Shown here: one piece after another, positions 63,438 to 64,000 of the stretch
Layout of the letters: each line of letters begins with the position of its first letter
How positions within the stretch are numbered: position 1 is the first letter of the stretch
Assembly (NCBI RefSeq): GCF_020694005.1
Contig: NZ_CP073013.1
Span: forward strand, 1,684,578-1,748,577
From: Marinomonas profundi
GTDB lineage: Bacteria; Pseudomonadota; Gammaproteobacteria; Pseudomonadales; Marinomonadaceae
Reading direction: 5' to 3'
DNA length: 64,000 nt
The notes under the pieces: model-generated
Databases searched by the model: none
Told to the model about the DNA's origin: nothing
The model's input: the letters and a program-made list of their open reading frames with translations, nothing else
Translations under genes and position numbers: made by a program

Positions 63438-64000
63438 ATGACAATAAAAGTGACGGTATGGGGCGAAAACGTCCATGAAAAAACCAATAAAGTGGTCGCC
63501 CGCATTTATCCTGATGGTATGCACAACTGCATTGCGGAGGGGTTAAATGAAGATAAAGCGATCACCGCAACCAGTGTTACCTTGCAGGATAAAGAGCACG
63601 GCCTTACCGAAGAAAAATTAGAAAATACCGATGTTTTAATTTGGTGGGGACATGCTGCTCATGGTGATGTGTCTGATGAAATTGTAGACCGCGTACAACA
63701 ACGTGTACTGGAAGGTATGGGCTTATTGGTTTTGCACTCTGGACATTATGCCAAAATATTTAAGCGTTTAATGGGCACGACCTGCTCTCTTAAATGGCGT
63801 GAAGCCGGCGAACGTGAGCGCCTCTGGGTCGTCAATCCGGGCCACCCTATTGTTCAAGGTGTGGGCGATTATATTGAGTTACCCCATACTGAAATGTATG
63901 GCGAACCCTTTGCGGTCCCCAATCCTGATGAGGTGATCTTTATCAGCGCTTTTGAAGGCGGAGAAGTATTCCGTTCAGGTCTTGTCTATCGTCGCGGCAA
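63438..64000 (+). CDS. ThuA-like protein (trehalose utilisation family), 3' end outside window
   Basis: The frame starts at ATG 63438 with TTGGAGAACAG upstream and runs open to the right edge (about 187 residues seen). It begins [17 protein letters not shown] and contains [14 protein letters not shown] near residue 65, [12 protein letters not shown] near 97, [14 protein letters not shown] and [10 protein letters not shown], a ThuA pattern with the class-I-amidotransferase-like fold. In rhizobia, ThuA acts with ThuB on trehalose and related disaccharides and is linked to 3-keto-sugar formation. Here it probably belongs to the LacI-controlled alpha-glucoside regulon, since it carries the same operators. 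A partner gene may follow beyond the window. Confidence 0.88.
   Translation, partial: MTIKVTVWGENVHEKTNKVVARIYPDGMHNCIAEGLNEDKAITATSVTLQDKEHGLTEEKLENTDVLIWWGHAAHGDVSDEIVDRVQQRVLEGMGLLVLHSGHYAKIFKRLMGTTCSLKWREAGERERLWVVNPGHPIVQGVGDYIELPHTEMYGEPFAVPNPDEVIFISAFEGGEVFRSGLVYRRG

Overview
The window looks like the replication-origin region of a gammaproteobacterial chromosome, most likely a marine Oceanospirillales of the Marinomonas type. The class is well supported: mnmE-yidC-rnpA-rpmH, an origin full of DnaA boxes, then dnaA-dnaN-recF-gyrB, and further right the conserved block trkH-trkA-rsmB-fmt-def-dprA. The genus is inferred from recalled gene content and general protein resemblance, not from a search. 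I see no rRNA, tRNA, CRISPR array, prophage or insertion sequence.

Layout. 1-3.2 kb: the end of a CdaR-type regulator, a GntP-family permease and a glycerate kinase (glycerate or sugar-acid use). 3.3-7.2 kb: a KdpDE-like two-component system directly upstream of a KtrA/KtrB-like potassium uptake pair. 7.2-18 kb: the origin block. Genes on either side are transcribed away from oriC (about 11.1-11.5 kb), in the direction of fork movement. 18-24.5 kb: a homocysteine S-methyltransferase, a polar amino acid ABC transporter with a LysR regulator, a qorB/HxlR redox pair and a small membrane protein.

24.5-40.3 kb is a large polyamine island: two gamma-glutamylputrescine oxidases (PuuB), one aldehyde dehydrogenase (PuuC), two glutamine-synthetase-type gamma-glutamylputrescine synthetases (PuuA), two PotF-type binding proteins, one PotGHI transporter core, a class I glutamine amidotransferase, and TetR and LuxR-type regulators. 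Together these would import putrescine, glutamylate it, oxidise it and finally release GABA. 40.3-45.7 kb is an iron island: an FhuF-like ferric reductase, a TonB-dependent siderophore receptor, an AraC/GyrI-type regulator and an MFS transporter, with two Fur-box-like sites. The receptor has an in-frame stop inside its signal peptide.

45.7-56.1 kb returns to core genes: gmhB, ybaK, trkH, trkA, rsmB, fmt, def, dprA, hslR, cysQ. Three parS-like 16-mers lie at 50.0, 50.8 and 56.1 kb. 56.2-64 kb is an alpha-glucoside locus: GH13 alpha-glucosidase, an AglEFGK-type ABC transporter, a LacI regulator and the start of a ThuA-like gene. Paired GTAAACGTTTAC-type palindromes in front of both the transporter operon and thuA suggest a single LacI regulon.

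Most of the content belongs to known families, and I did not find a clear new defence or mobile system. The least explained features are short tandem repeats starting at or just after stop codons (the puuA-potF array at 35.15 kb, and smaller ones after trkA, dprA and cysQ), the interrupted siderophore receptor, a strong intrinsic terminator squeezed between def and fmt, and a hairpin over the ribosome binding site of the homocysteine methyltransferase.
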